From contig JAFXZO010000019.1 in assembly GCA_017541205.1 (NCBI GenBank), positions 1-33,800 of the forward strand: DNA of 33,800 nt. Reading direction: 5' to 3'. Position numbers and translations under genes: made by a program. Positions 15,413 through 24,118 of the stretch are shown here, piece after piece. The notes below the pieces were generated by a model. The model saw only the letters and a program-made list of their open reading frames with translations. It ran no database searches and was not told the origin of the DNA. Each line of letters starts with the position of its first letter. The stretch's first letter is position 1. The stretch is from Clostridia bacterium. Lineage in GTDB: Bacteria; Bacillota; Clostridia; Christensenellales; Aristaeellaceae.

Positions 15413-16492
15413 ATGAAGAAACTGGTATCTCTTGTTCTTGCGCTGATCCTGCTGCTGTCCGTGAGCAGCGCGGCCCTGGCCGTGAATGAAGACGTGGAAG
15501 GCGAGATCACGATCTACTCCTCCATGTATCCCTTCGTCATCGACATGATGGACAAAGCCATCAAAGCCGAATTCCCCAACCTGGTCCCCAACAGCGAAGG
15601 CACCTTCTTCTTCTATGCCGGTACCGGCAAGCTGATCAACAAGATCTACGGCGAAATGGGCGACAACAGGGATCAGCCCCTTGAATGCGATATGTTCATG
15701 GTGGCCGAGCCCGCTTTCTCGCTGGAGCTCAAGGAATACGGCTATCTGCATTCCTTCGAGGTGGAAAACGCCGACACCCTGCTGCGCTTCCCCTACGACC
15801 CGGAAGGCTACTGGTATCCCGTGCGCGTGTGCAACATGGTTTTGGCCTACAACCCCGAAATGGAAGCCGACTGGGCCGCCAAGGGCGTCACCATCCCCAG
15901 GACCTTCAAGGATTTCGCCTATGACCCGGCGCTCAAGGGCTACATCTCCATGGGCGATCCCATGACCAGCGGCACCACCTACGCCGCCGTCGCCTCCCTG
16001 CTGGATACCTACGGCGAAGAATACCTGGATAAGCTGGGCGAAAACAAAGTGATGCGCGAATCCGGCACCACCCCCATCACCAAGCTGCAGACCTGCGAAT
16101 GCGCGGCCATCATGATCCTGGAGGAATCCGTACTCAAATACATCAAGGAAGAGGCCGACAAGGGCAACGAGCTGACCAACCTGCAGGTGATCTATCCCGA
16201 AGACGGCGTGATCCTGATCCCCTCCACGGTGATGATCGTGGCCGAGGAATATTCCAAGCACGTGAACACCGAAGCCTGCGAAGCCGTGGCCCAGTGGCTG
16301 CTGACCGAAGAAGCCCAGAAGCTGATCCTGGAAGGCTATATGCACTCCGTGCTGGCCGCTATGGACGCATATCCCTACAAGTCCATCGCCACCATGAGCC
16401 TGATCGAAAAGGACATGGGCGTGGATTGGGAAAAGGCGTATAAGAACAGGGAAGAAATCCAGAACATGTGGACGGAGAAGGTCACCAAATAA
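15413..16492 (+). CDS. Solute-binding protein of an FbpABC/AfuABC-like ABC importer
   Basis: The 359-residue secreted protein has a signal peptide (MKKLVSLVLALILLLSVSSA, probable cleavage after ALA near residue 23) and the mature start GEITIYSSMYP typical of family 1 binding proteins in the ferric-iron/phosphonate/hexose-phosphate group. AGGAGG lies upstream of the ATG. The gene order binding protein, double permease, ATPase is that of FbpABC. I cannot identify the paired tyrosines that bind iron in FbpA with confidence, and AfuA-type relatives bind sugar phosphates, so the ligand is left open. A GC-rich hairpin follows the stop codon. Confidence 0.88.
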   Translation: MKKLVSLVLALILLLSVSSAALAVNEDVEGEITIYSSMYPFVIDMMDKAIKAEFPNLVPNSEGTFFFYAGTGKLINKIYGEMGDNRDQPLECDMFMVAEPAFSLELKEYGYLHSFEVENADTLLRFPYDPEGYWYPVRVCNMVLAYNPEMEADWAAKGVTIPRTFKDFAYDPALKGYISMGDPMTSGTTYAAVASLLDTYGEEYLDKLGENKVMRESGTTPITKLQTCECAAIMILEESVLKYIKEEADKGNELTNLQVIYPEDGVILIPSTVMIVAEEYSKHVNTEACEAVAQWLLTEEAQKLILEGYMHSVLAAMDAYPYKSIATMSLIEKDMGVDWEKAYKNREEIQNMWTEKVTK

Positions 16493-16513
16493 CCGGCGAG
16501 GCCAATGCTTCCG

Positions 16514-16542
16514 CGGGGGGAGCCGAATGACGGCTTCCCCCG
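16514..16542 (+). other. GC-rich intercistronic hairpin after the binding-protein gene
   Basis: A 12-bp stem (16514-16525 with 16531-16542, one G-T pair) with a 5-base loop sits between the binding-protein stop and the permease ribosome site. No T-tract follows. Such hairpins protect the upstream transcript and lower expression of the following permease. Confidence 0.75.
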
Positions 16543-16573
16543 TTCCAGTATTGTAATAAAGAGGTGCATGCGG

Positions 16574-19075
16574 ATGGAGAAAACGGTCGCATTGCAAAAA
16601 GGGATCCAGCAGCGGGATCGCACCCCCGTGGTCACCAAGATCGGCCTGGCGGTGATCTTTCTAATGGGCATCGCCATCATCGTGGTGGGGGCTATGGCCA
16701 CGCGGGAATACGACGCTTCGGGCTTCAGCTCCGAAGGCGCGTACAGCGCCATCTATTCCCTGCAGGGCCACGTATCCTCCTTCTGGAAGGACAGGCTGTC
16801 GCCCCAGCTGAACGCCCTGGACGATGGAGCGCGCGCGCAGGTGAACGCCGCGGCGAACGGCTTGCTTGCGTCCGCCTGGGAAAGCCAGAAAGCCGGCGGG
16901 GCTTCGGATGCGCAGGCACTGTTGGACAGCGCGGGCGACGCGGGCCAAACGGCCCTTTCCTATAAGCTGCTGTACGCCACCTACCTGATGAACGGCCCGA
17001 AGGTCGGCGCGGGGATCAAGAAAGAGATCGCCGCCATTCCGGCGGACCGGCTGTCCGCCTTCCGGCAGGAGGTGCTCCGCTGCGCCGCGGACGAAACCGC
17101 CGCTGTTCCGCAGGAGGCCCAAAAAGCGTTGGACGGGCTTTCCGGGGAAGAGAGGCAGGCCATGGCCTTGCAGCTGTGGTTCCTCAGCAACGATTCCGCC
17201 GCCGCCACCGATCAGGTGAACACCCTGAAAAAGAGCGTGCGGGACAAGGAAGTGCAGCTCAGCGCCTTCCGCATGATCGCGTCGGGCGAGCTCGGCTTTT
17301 TATGGCAGCTGGTGCTCGGCGGCAGCAGGACCACCGTCCTCGTTGGCATCGCGCTGGCGTTTGACGCCGTATTGCTCGCGCTGCTGATGATGGCGGACAA
17401 AACCTGGATCCTCGATTTCAAATGGATCCTGATCCTGTTGATCGTGGATTTCCTGCTGATCTTCCAGATGCTGCCCGTGATCTACATGGTCGTCAAGGTG
17501 TTTTTCCCGGAAGGCAGCTTTTCTTTGGAAACGATCTCGCGGCTGTATAGCTATTCACTGAACATCGAAGCGCTCAAAAACACCCTGATCGCCGCCTTCG
17601 CCACCATGATCCTGGGAACGCTCCTGGCCTTTCCCCTGGCCTGGCTGGTCGGCAGGACGAATCTGTACGGCAAAAAGTTTTTCCGCTCCCTCTTCGTGCT
17701 CACCTACATGGTGCCGCCGTATGTGGGCGCCATGGCGTGGCTGCGGCTGATGAACCCGAACGTGGGCACCATCAACCAGTGGATCCGCGCGCTGTTCGCC
17801 TTAAGCGACGCGCCGGGGCCCTTGAATGTGTATACGCTGCCCGGCATGATCTGGGTGCTGACCACGTTCTATTATCCCTATGCCTTTATCACCATCAGCC
17901 GCGCGATGGAAAAAATGGACCCCTCCCTGGAGGAAGCCAGCCGCATTTCCGGCGCGTCTCCCCTGCGGACCGTTTTCACCGTCACCCTGCCCATGATGAC
18001 GCCTTCGCTGATCGCCGGCGCGCTGCTCGTGTTCGTCAGCGCCGCCAGCTGCTACGGCATTCCTTCCATTATCGGCACGCCGGGCAACGTGAGCACGGTC
18101 ACCACCCGCATCGTGGAATACGTCGCGCTGGGCCAGAAGGGCCTGAACGACGCCACCAGCATGTCCGTGTTCCTGATGGTGGTCGCCCTGGTGATCCTGT
18201 TCCTTTCGGACGTTGTGCTGGCGAAAAAGCAGTACATCACCGTATCCGGCAAATCCGTCCGGCCCGCCATCGTGGATCTGCGCTCCTGGCGCATCCCGCT
18301 GACGATCATCGTTTCTTTGTTCGCGGTGATCGTGGTGCTGATCCCCTTCGCCACCATATTGACCACGTCGTTTAAGGTGGACGTCGGCAAAAGCATGACC
18401 GCGGCGGGCAATTTCACCCTGGCCAACTGGACGACGGTGTTCAACCGGCCGGAGACCATCGGGTGCCTGAAAAACTCGCTGTTCTTTGCATCCGTCGCCG
18501 CCACGGCGGGCCTGCTGATCGCCTGCGTGATGAGCTATCTATTGCAGCGCACCCGCATCCGAGGCCGCGGCATCCCGAACTTCATGATTACCCTGGGCTC
18601 CGGCACCCCGTCGGTCGTTATCGCATTGGGCCTTATCATGACCATGCGCGGCAATTTCGGCATCAATATCTACAACACCGCCTACATCATGATCATCGCC
18701 TACATGATCAAATACCTGATGATGGGCATGCGCACCGTGGTCTCCGCCATGAGCCAGATCCACGTATCGCTGGAGGAATGCAGCCAGGTATCCGGCGCGA
18801 GCTGGCTGCGCACCATGTTCAGGATCACCGGCCCGCTGATCTTCCCCAGCATCGCGGCAGGCTGGTTCCTGATCTTCATTCCCTGCTTCTATGAGCTTTC
18901 CATGACCACCCTGCTCTATTCCAGCACCACCAAAACCATCGGTTTCCAGCTTTACGAGTATTGGACGTTCACCAGCCAGCCCATGAGCTGCGCGATGGCG
19001 TTCGGCATCCTTTTGATCGTGGTATTCCTGAATTTCCTTTTGAACCGCCTCACCAAGGGCGAATTCTCCATCTGA
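16574..19075 (+). CDS. FbpB-like double-domain ABC permease with an extra extracytoplasmic N-terminal domain
   Basis: This 833-residue membrane protein forms the whole channel of the importer: two fused permease halves, each with an EAA coupling loop, LEEASRISGASPLRT in the first and LEECSQVSGASWLRT in the second. Usual FbpB-type permeases have about 500-560 residues. The excess is at the N-terminus: a first helix (about 21-40), then roughly 205 residues (41-247) rich in Ala, Gln, Asp and Lys and predicted helical outside the membrane, then a second helix (250-273) before the normal core starts near 284. I do not recognise this domain. The start at 16574 is preferred because GAGGTG is 7 bases upstream; the ATG at 16568 is too close to it. 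The ATPase gene follows by 15 bases. Confidence 0.88.
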   Translation: MEKTVALQKGIQQRDRTPVVTKIGLAVIFLMGIAIIVVGAMATREYDASGFSSEGAYSAIYSLQGHVSSFWKDRLSPQLNALDDGARAQVNAAANGLLASAWESQKAGGASDAQALLDSAGDAGQTALSYKLLYATYLMNGPKVGAGIKKEIAAIPADRLSAFRQEVLRCAADETAAVPQEAQKALDGLSGEERQAMALQLWFLSNDSAAATDQVNTLKKSVRDKEVQLSAFRMIASGELGFLWQLVLGGSRTTVLVGIALAFDAVLLALLMMADKTWILDFKWILILLIVDFLLIFQMLPVIYMVVKVFFPEGSFSLETISRLYSYSLNIEALKNTLIAAFATMILGTLLAFPLAWLVGRTNLYGKKFFRSLFVLTYMVPPYVGAMAWLRLMNPNVGTINQWIRALFALSDAPGPLNVYTLPGMIWVLTTFYYPYAFITISRAMEKMDPSLEEASRISGASPLRTVFTVTLPMMTPSLIAGALLVFVSAASCYGIPSIIGTPGNVSTVTTRIVEYVALGQKGLNDATSMSVFLMVVALVILFLSDVVLAKKQYITVSGKSVRPAIVDLRSWRIPLTIIVSLFAVIVVLIPFATILTTSFKVDVGKSMTAAGNFTLANWTTVFNRPETIGCLKNSLFFASVAATAGLLIACVMSYLLQRTRIRGRGIPNFMITLGSGTPSVVIALGLIMTMRGNFGINIYNTAYIMIIAYMIKYLMMGMRTVVSAMSQIHVSLEECSQVSGASWLRTMFRITGPLIFPSIAAGWFLIFIPCFYELSMTTLLYSSTTKTIGFQLYEYWTFTSQPMSCAMAFGILLIVVFLNFLLNRLTKGEFSI

Positions 19076-19090
19076 CAGGGGGCTGATTGT

Positions 19091-20164
19091 ATGGCGACCG
19101 TAACGATCAAGCATATCACAAAAGCCTTTGGCGATAACGTGGTGCTCCGGGAATTCAACGAAGTATTCCAGGAGGGCGAGTTCATCACCCTCCTGGGCCC
19201 GTCCGGCTGCGGCAAAACCACGATGCTGCGCATCATCGCCGGCTTTGAAAAGCCGACGGCGGGCGAGCTGTATATCGACGATCAATTGGTGTCCGGCGGA
19301 AAAACCTTCGTTCCACCCGAAAAGCGCGGCATCGGCATGGTGTTCCAAAGCTACGCCGTCTGGCCGCATATGAACGTATATGAAAACGTGGCCTATCCGC
19401 TGAAAATCAAAAAAGCGCCGAAATCGAAAATCAAAAAGAGCGTGGACAGGGTGCTCGAGATCGTGCACCTGAGCCAGTACGCCGAGCGCTTCCCCAACCA
19501 GCTCTCCGGCGGGCAGCAGCAGCGCGTCGCCCTCGCCCGCGCCCTGGTCGCCGCCCCTAAGCTGCTTTTGCTCGATGAGCCGCTGTCCAATCTGGACGCG
19601 AAACTGCGCGAATCCATGCGCTTTGAAATCAAGGAGATCCAGCGTTCCCTCGGCATCACCGTGGTTTATGTGACCCATGACCAGACCGAAGCCATGGCCA
19701 TGAGCGACCGGATCTTCCTCATCAACCGCGGGGTGGTGCAGCAGTGCGGCACACCGCAGGAAATCTACAACCAGCCGGCCAACCAATTCGTGGCGGACTT
19801 TCTGGGCAAGGTGGATTTCTTCAAGGGCGAAGCCGGGGACGGCAGCATCGTGTTCCCGGCCATGGGCGGCCAGACGATCCCCTATGACGGGCCCCGCCGC
19901 GGCAGGGTGGACGTGGCCATCCGCCCGGAAAACATCATTTTCGCGGAAAACGGCCCGCTGCACGGCGTCCTCGAAGCGCAATATTACCTGGGCGACGTGG
20001 ACGATTGCCGGGTGCGCGTCGGCGATACGCTGGTGCGTGTGATCGCGAACGGCTTCGTCTATAAGCATTTGACCGACGGGCAGAAGGTGAGCCTGGATGT
20101 GCGGGACATCATGGTATTTGAAGACGACGGCGAGCTCGAAAAGATGCTGACCATCCAGACCTGA
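19091..20164 (+). CDS. ATP-binding protein of the first FbpABC-like importer
   Basis: The 357-residue ATPase powers the permease encoded just upstream. Walker A GPSGCGKTT starts at 36, the Q-loop is FQSYAVWPHM (85-94), the signature LSGGQQQR starts at 138, Walker B is LLLLDEP (158-164), the D-loop SNLDAKL follows and the switch His is H196 in THDQ. The C-terminal 110 residues form a TOBE-type domain as in FbpC, PotA and CysA relatives. Length is usual for the group. AGGGGG lies 8 bases upstream of the ATG. The gene ends 18 bases from the stop of the convergent P-type ATPase. Confidence 0.93.
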   Translation: MATVTIKHITKAFGDNVVLREFNEVFQEGEFITLLGPSGCGKTTMLRIIAGFEKPTAGELYIDDQLVSGGKTFVPPEKRGIGMVFQSYAVWPHMNVYENVAYPLKIKKAPKSKIKKSVDRVLEIVHLSQYAERFPNQLSGGQQQRVALARALVAAPKLLLLDEPLSNLDAKLRESMRFEIKEIQRSLGITVVYVTHDQTEAMAMSDRIFLINRGVVQQCGTPQEIYNQPANQFVADFLGKVDFFKGEAGDGSIVFPAMGGQTIPYDGPRRGRVDVAIRPENIIFAENGPLHGVLEAQYYLGDVDDCRVRVGDTLVRVIANGFVYKHLTDGQKVSLDVRDIMVFEDDGELEKMLTIQT

Positions 20165-20186
20165 CGAAAAACAAAAGGCTCGTCAG
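20161..20186. repeat. Short inverted repeat spanning two convergent stop codons
   Basis: CTGACGA (20161-20167) and TCGTCAG (20180-20186) each contain the TGA stop of one of the two convergent genes. It could form a 7-bp hairpin on either transcript, but neither strand has a clear T-tract, so terminator function is doubtful. Confidence 0.4.
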
Positions 20187-22603
20187 AGCGTTTCGTTCCT
20201 TTTCTGCTCGTGCTTTTTCCAAATGGAGACCACGAAATCCTGAAGCTTTTTGGGCAGCGGCATCCGGCTCAGCTTCCGCACGAACAGCACGATCCCGATC
20301 CCGAGCGCGGAGAGGACCGCCAGCGCGATCCACGCCCTCCAGTCCAGCGGCGTAAGGAAGAAAACTTTCGGCAGCAGGGCGACCGCCCCAACAAAGCCCG
20401 CCGCCACCACGGCAAGCAGCGCGGCGCGGAGCTTATTGAAGGGCTGGCAGGTCAGCGCCAGCACGGTGTAGCCGATCACCCCGGCCAGGATGGTTGCGAG
20501 CGTGGAGCACAGCGCCGCCTCCCAGCCAAAGGCGGAAAGCAGCATGGCCGCCGCCGCGCATACGGTGACCGCTACGCCCCCCGGCATGGCGCGTTTGAGC
20601 ACCGTAACGATGAAATGGCCCTTGATGCGTCCGGTGCTCTTTTCCAGCGAAAGCACAAACCCGGGAAAGCCCACCATGAGCGCGGAAACCAGCGTCATCT
20701 GGATCGGCTGGAAGGGATAGGTGCCCGGGAAAAACAGCATCAGGATGCTCAGCCCAAAGCTGAACAGCGTCTTCATCAGGAAGAGGCTGGCCGTTCGGGT
20801 GATGTTGTTGATGACCTGCCTCCCCTCCAGGACGATATCCGGCATGGCCGTGAAATCGCTGGTCAGGAGCGTGAGCTGCGCCGCGTTTTTGGCGGCGTCC
20901 GAGCCGCTCGCCATGGCGATGGAGCAGTCCGCGGCCTTGAGGGCGGGAATGTCGTTGACGCCGTCCCCGGTCATTGCCACGTTGTGCCCGTGTTTTTTGA
21001 GCGCTTTCACCAGGGCCTGCTTCTGTTCCGGCGTTACCCGGCCAAACAGCGTGTATTCCTCCGCCGCCTTTTCCAGATCGTCGTCGGTTTTCCACTCTCT
21101 GGCGTCCGTCCAATTGTCCCAGCCCTTGAGCCCGGCCTGCTTTGCGATGCGGGATACGGTGTGCGGGTTATCCCCGCTGATGACCTTGACCTGGACATCC
21201 TGCTGGGCAAAATACCGCAGCGTTTCCGCCGCGCCGGGCCGAATCTGATCGTACAGGGCGCATAGGCCAAGGATCCGCTCGATGGGCGGCAATTCTTCCC
21301 CCCGGATGACGCCGTGCGCTTCCACCAGCACCACCACGCGCTTGCCCTGATCGGCGAGCGCGTTCACTTTTTCGCGAAGCGCGGGTGGATAACGGTCCGT
21401 CAGCACGAATTCCGGCGCGCCCATGATGAGAACGGTGCCGTCCTCAAACGCCGCGGCGGATTTTTTCCGCTTGCTGGAAAAAGGCAGCAGCGATACCGGC
21501 GCTTCCATGTCCGGCGCGACGGCTTCGCGCATGGCGTCCAGGGTGCCGCTCGCCTCGTCGAACGCGCCCAGGAAGCGGGAGAAAGCCCTGCGGGCTTCTT
21601 CCGTCGTCGCGTCGATGCCTTCGATGGCGTCCACCGCCATTTTGCCGGTGGTGATGGTGCCCGTTTTATCCAGGCACAGCACGTCGGCCCGGGCCAGGGT
21701 TTCAATGCCCGCCAGTTCCTGCACCAGGGTCTTTTTCAGGCTCAGCTTCCTTACGCCCACAGCCATGGCGATGCTGGTCAGGAGCACCAGCCCCTCCGGG
21801 ATCATGCCGATCATGGCGGCCACGGTGGCGGGCACGGCGGCAGGCACGGGCACCTTGGAAATCAGCGTCTGCTTCAAAAACAGCAAGATGCCCAGCGGAA
21901 GCAGCACCACGCTGTCCAGGCCGATCAGCGTATCCAAATCTTTGCGCAGGCGGGAGCCCGGGCGCGTGGTTTTCTTTGCTTCGCGGGTCAGGCGGCCCAC
22001 GTAGCTTTCCGCGCCGACGTATACCAGCTGCGCCGTCATCCTGCCCTCCGTGACGGCGCTGCCGGAATAGAGCCAGCTTCCTTTTTCCTTATGGATGGCG
22101 TCGCTTTCGCCCGTGAGCAGGCTTTCCAGCGCGCGGCCCGAGCCTGAAACCACGATCGCGTCGCCGATCACCTGATCCCCGGCGTGCAGCACCACCAGAT
22201 CGCCCTGTACGGTCTCCTCCGGCTTGCAGGTGATTTCCTGGCCGCTGCGGATCACGCGGACGCTGGGCGCGTTGAGCAGCTGCAAATTCCTGATCGTTTT
22301 TTGGGCTTTGTATTCCTGCACCGTGCCGATCAGCACGTTGATGACAATAATGAACATGAACGTCATGTTCCGATAGCTGCCGACCAGCAGCAGCGCCAGG
22401 GCCAGAAGAACGTTCAGCAGGTTAAAAAACGTGAACAGGTTCCCTTTGAGAATCTGCCCCACGGTTTTCCCCTGGTTATTTTGGATCTCGTTGCCTTTTC
22501 CGGCGCGTCGGAGCGCCTCCGCCTGCTCGCTCGTCCAGCCCTGTTCATCCGTATACTGAAAGCCATCCGGCAATTGGGACGGCAGCGATAAATTCGATTG
22601 CAT
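20183..22603 (-). CDS. Cation-transporting P-type ATPase (CtpE-like)
   Basis: An 806-residue ion pump that forms an aspartyl-phosphate during transport. Visible features are two N-terminal membrane helices (about 55-95), the actuator loop LLTGES (162-167), a helix pair containing IPEGL (268-272), the phosphorylated Asp312 in DKTGT, TGDGVNDIPALKAAD in the phosphorylation domain, and six C-terminal helices. PEGL in the ion-binding helix and SDAAKNAAQ after the hinge motif place it near CtpE/YfgQ-type pumps, not with the heavy-metal CPx pumps or PEGLP-type SERCA pumps; the ion is not certain, though calcium has been proposed for CtpE. The start at 22603 has AAGGAG upstream; the frame is open to 22660 across the promoter. 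It is monocistronic. Confidence 0.9.
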   Translation of the reverse strand: MQSNLSLPSQLPDGFQYTDEQGWTSEQAEALRRAGKGNEIQNNQGKTVGQILKGNLFTFFNLLNVLLALALLLVGSYRNMTFMFIIVINVLIGTVQEYKAQKTIRNLQLLNAPSVRVIRSGQEITCKPEETVQGDLVVLHAGDQVIGDAIVVSGSGRALESLLTGESDAIHKEKGSWLYSGSAVTEGRMTAQLVYVGAESYVGRLTREAKKTTRPGSRLRKDLDTLIGLDSVVLLPLGILLFLKQTLISKVPVPAAVPATVAAMIGMIPEGLVLLTSIAMAVGVRKLSLKKTLVQELAGIETLARADVLCLDKTGTITTGKMAVDAIEGIDATTEEARRAFSRFLGAFDEASGTLDAMREAVAPDMEAPVSLLPFSSKRKKSAAAFEDGTVLIMGAPEFVLTDRYPPALREKVNALADQGKRVVVLVEAHGVIRGEELPPIERILGLCALYDQIRPGAAETLRYFAQQDVQVKVISGDNPHTVSRIAKQAGLKGWDNWTDAREWKTDDDLEKAAEEYTLFGRVTPEQKQALVKALKKHGHNVAMTGDGVNDIPALKAADCSIAMASGSDAAKNAAQLTLLTSDFTAMPDIVLEGRQVINNITRTASLFLMKTLFSFGLSILMLFFPGTYPFQPIQMTLVSALMVGFPGFVLSLEKSTGRIKGHFIVTVLKRAMPGGVAVTVCAAAAMLLSAFGWEAALCSTLATILAGVIGYTVLALTCQPFNKLRAALLAVVAAGFVGAVALLPKVFFLTPLDWRAWIALAVLSALGIGIVLFVRKLSRMPLPKKLQDFVVSIWKKHEQKRNETL

Positions 22604-22660
22604 CGGCTTTACTCCTTGCTTTGGATCGATCGGCTGAAAGACAAAATCATTCGCACGCAT

Positions 22661-22689
22661 ATTTTATCACAAACACCCGTCCATTCCAA
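22661..22689 (-). promoter_or_regulatory. Probable promoter of the P-type ATPase gene
   Basis: On the minus strand TTGGAA (22684-22689) and TAAAAT (22661-22666) are 17 bases apart, downstream of the terminator at 22699-22727. The leader would be about 50 bases. Confidence 0.65.
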
Positions 22690-22698
22690 TACGCCGCG

Positions 22699-22727
22699 AA
22701 AAAACGCCCGGGGAAAGCCTCCCCGGG
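22699..22727 (-). terminator. Rho-independent terminator after the Gfo/Idh/MocA oxidoreductase gene
   Basis: Read on the minus strand, CCCGGGGA / TCCCCGGG (22720-22727 with 22707-22714) with a 5-base loop is followed by CG and six T residues. Confidence 0.9.
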
Positions 22728-22758
22728 ACAGGATCATCAATGGGAATGAAGAAGACGG

Positions 22759-23928
22759 TCAGATTTCCGGGATATCGATTTCGATTTCCCGGCCAAGCTG
22801 CGCGGAGCGCTCGATGCCGTCGATGATCGCCTGGTTATACAGGATCTGGGAGGACGGAACAGGCGCGCTCTTGCCTTCCTTGATGGCGTCCAGGAAGGAA
22901 CGAAGCTTCATTTCAAACAAGGGCTTGGGCGCGCGCAGGATGGGGATCTTGGTTTCCGTCTGCAAGCCCGCGGTATCGGTATAGAGGGTCATTTCCCCGC
23001 CTACGGTTCCGTTCCAGCATTCGGTGGAGGGAATGCGCAGCGCGCCTTTCTTGCCCAGGATCACCGTATCGCCGGGGGTGTCCAGGTGCATGGCCCAGGA
23101 AATGCGGAAATCCAGGATCACGCCGCCCTCCAGGCGGATAAAGGCCGCGGCAAAATCATCCACGCTGAAGCGCGCGGCGTTTTCCTCGGCGGTATGGGTC
23201 TGGTCCGGGCCGCTGTACAGCGGATTGGTGCCGAAGAAATTGCTGGTATAGCCGGATACGGTCAAGGGCTTGGGATACCCGATGGCGTTCAGCACCATAT
23301 CCAGGCTGTAGCAGCCGATATCGCCCAGGGCGCCGATGCCCGCGGTCTTCTTTTCGATGAAGGTGTTGTTCGGGATGCCGCGCCTGCGGCCGCCGCCGGT
23401 CTGGATATAATAGACCTCGCCCAGCGCGCCGGAGGACACGATCTTCTTGATCTGCTGCATGTTCGGGTCCATGCGCGGCTGGAAGCCGATCGACAAAAGC
23501 TTCCCGGATTCCTTTTCCGCGCGCATCACGTCCACGGCTTCCTGCAGCGTAACGGTGAAGGGCTTTTCGAGCAGCACGTTCACGCCCGCCTTCAGCGCGT
23601 CGATCGCGCATTCCGCGTGCGTCACGTTATAGGTGCACACGGATACCGCGTCCAATTGCTCGTTGGCCAGCATGGATTTGTGGTCGGGGTACAAATGCAC
23701 CTTGTCCACGTCCACGCCATACTTCCTGTAAAATCTTTCTGCCTTGCCGGGAATCAGATCCGCCAGCGCCACGATGTCCACATCCGGAAATTTCAGGTAT
23801 TCCTTTACGTGGGCCTCCGCGATCCACCCGGTCCCGATCAGGCCGACCCGCAGCCTGCGCGACGTATCGATTTCCTTTTCCTCGATTGCCTGCATGGTTT
23901 GCTTCAAAACGGAATCGCCGCTTGCCAT
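22759..23928 (-). CDS. Gfo/Idh/MocA family oxidoreductase
   Basis: These enzymes use NAD(P) to oxidise or reduce sugars, inositols or related polyols. The 389-residue product has a short N-terminal extension (about 25 residues), then the Rossmann nucleotide-binding motif VGLIGTGWIAEAH, ALAD at the end of the second strand, the catalytic-lysine motif LLEKPF and, in the C-terminal substrate domain, GDIGCYSLD, where many family members have a His two residues after the Gly-Cys position. The specific substrate cannot be inferred. The start at 23928 is set by GGAGGG 7 bases upstream; the frame is open to 23982 but crosses the leader. It is divergent from the ThuA-like gene, a frequent partner of these dehydrogenases. 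Confidence 0.92.
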   Translation of the reverse strand: MASGDSVLKQTMQAIEEKEIDTSRRLRVGLIGTGWIAEAHVKEYLKFPDVDIVALADLIPGKAERFYRKYGVDVDKVHLYPDHKSMLANEQLDAVSVCTYNVTHAECAIDALKAGVNVLLEKPFTVTLQEAVDVMRAEKESGKLLSIGFQPRMDPNMQQIKKIVSSGALGEVYYIQTGGGRRRGIPNNTFIEKKTAGIGALGDIGCYSLDMVLNAIGYPKPLTVSGYTSNFFGTNPLYSGPDQTHTAEENAARFSVDDFAAAFIRLEGGVILDFRISWAMHLDTPGDTVILGKKGALRIPSTECWNGTVGGEMTLYTDTAGLQTETKIPILRAPKPLFEMKLRSFLDAIKEGKSAPVPSSQILYNQAIIDGIERSAQLGREIEIDIPEI

Positions 23929-23986
23929 AGCATTTCCCTCCTGCGTAAGTATCGGATCTACTGTCGTCCTCCCTGTCTGCAAGGGG

Positions 23987-24015
23987 ATTATACCATGTTC
24001 GTCTTCCCTTGTCGA
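23987..24015 (-). promoter_or_regulatory. Extended -10 promoter of the oxidoreductase gene
   Basis: On the minus strand TCGACA (24010-24015) and TATAAT (23987-23992) are 17 bases apart and TGG directly precedes the -10, giving the extended TGnTATAAT form. Confidence 0.8.
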
Positions 24016-24058
24016 GCATCAAATCGATGCGGGAAGCGCGCTTTCCCCCGCTTTTTTC

Positions 24059-24087
24059 TTGCGCCCGCCCTCTCTTCTTGGTATAAT
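24059..24087 (+). promoter_or_regulatory. Extended -10 promoter of the ThuA-like gene
   Basis: TTGCGC (24059-24064) and TATAAT (24082-24087) are 17 bases apart, again with TGG before the -10. About 43 bases separate the -35 boxes of this and the divergent oxidoreductase promoter; that gap contains GCATC-N5-GATGC (24016-24030). Confidence 0.75.
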
Positions 24088-24118
24088 AGGACAGAAAAAC
24101 AGGAAAGAAGGCGTTATC

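Noticed and set aside
24028-24056. GC-rich imperfect hairpin followed by six T residues, resembling a plus-strand terminator
   Set aside because: No plus-strand gene ends upstream, and the stem has bulges; it probably belongs to the divergent promoter region.
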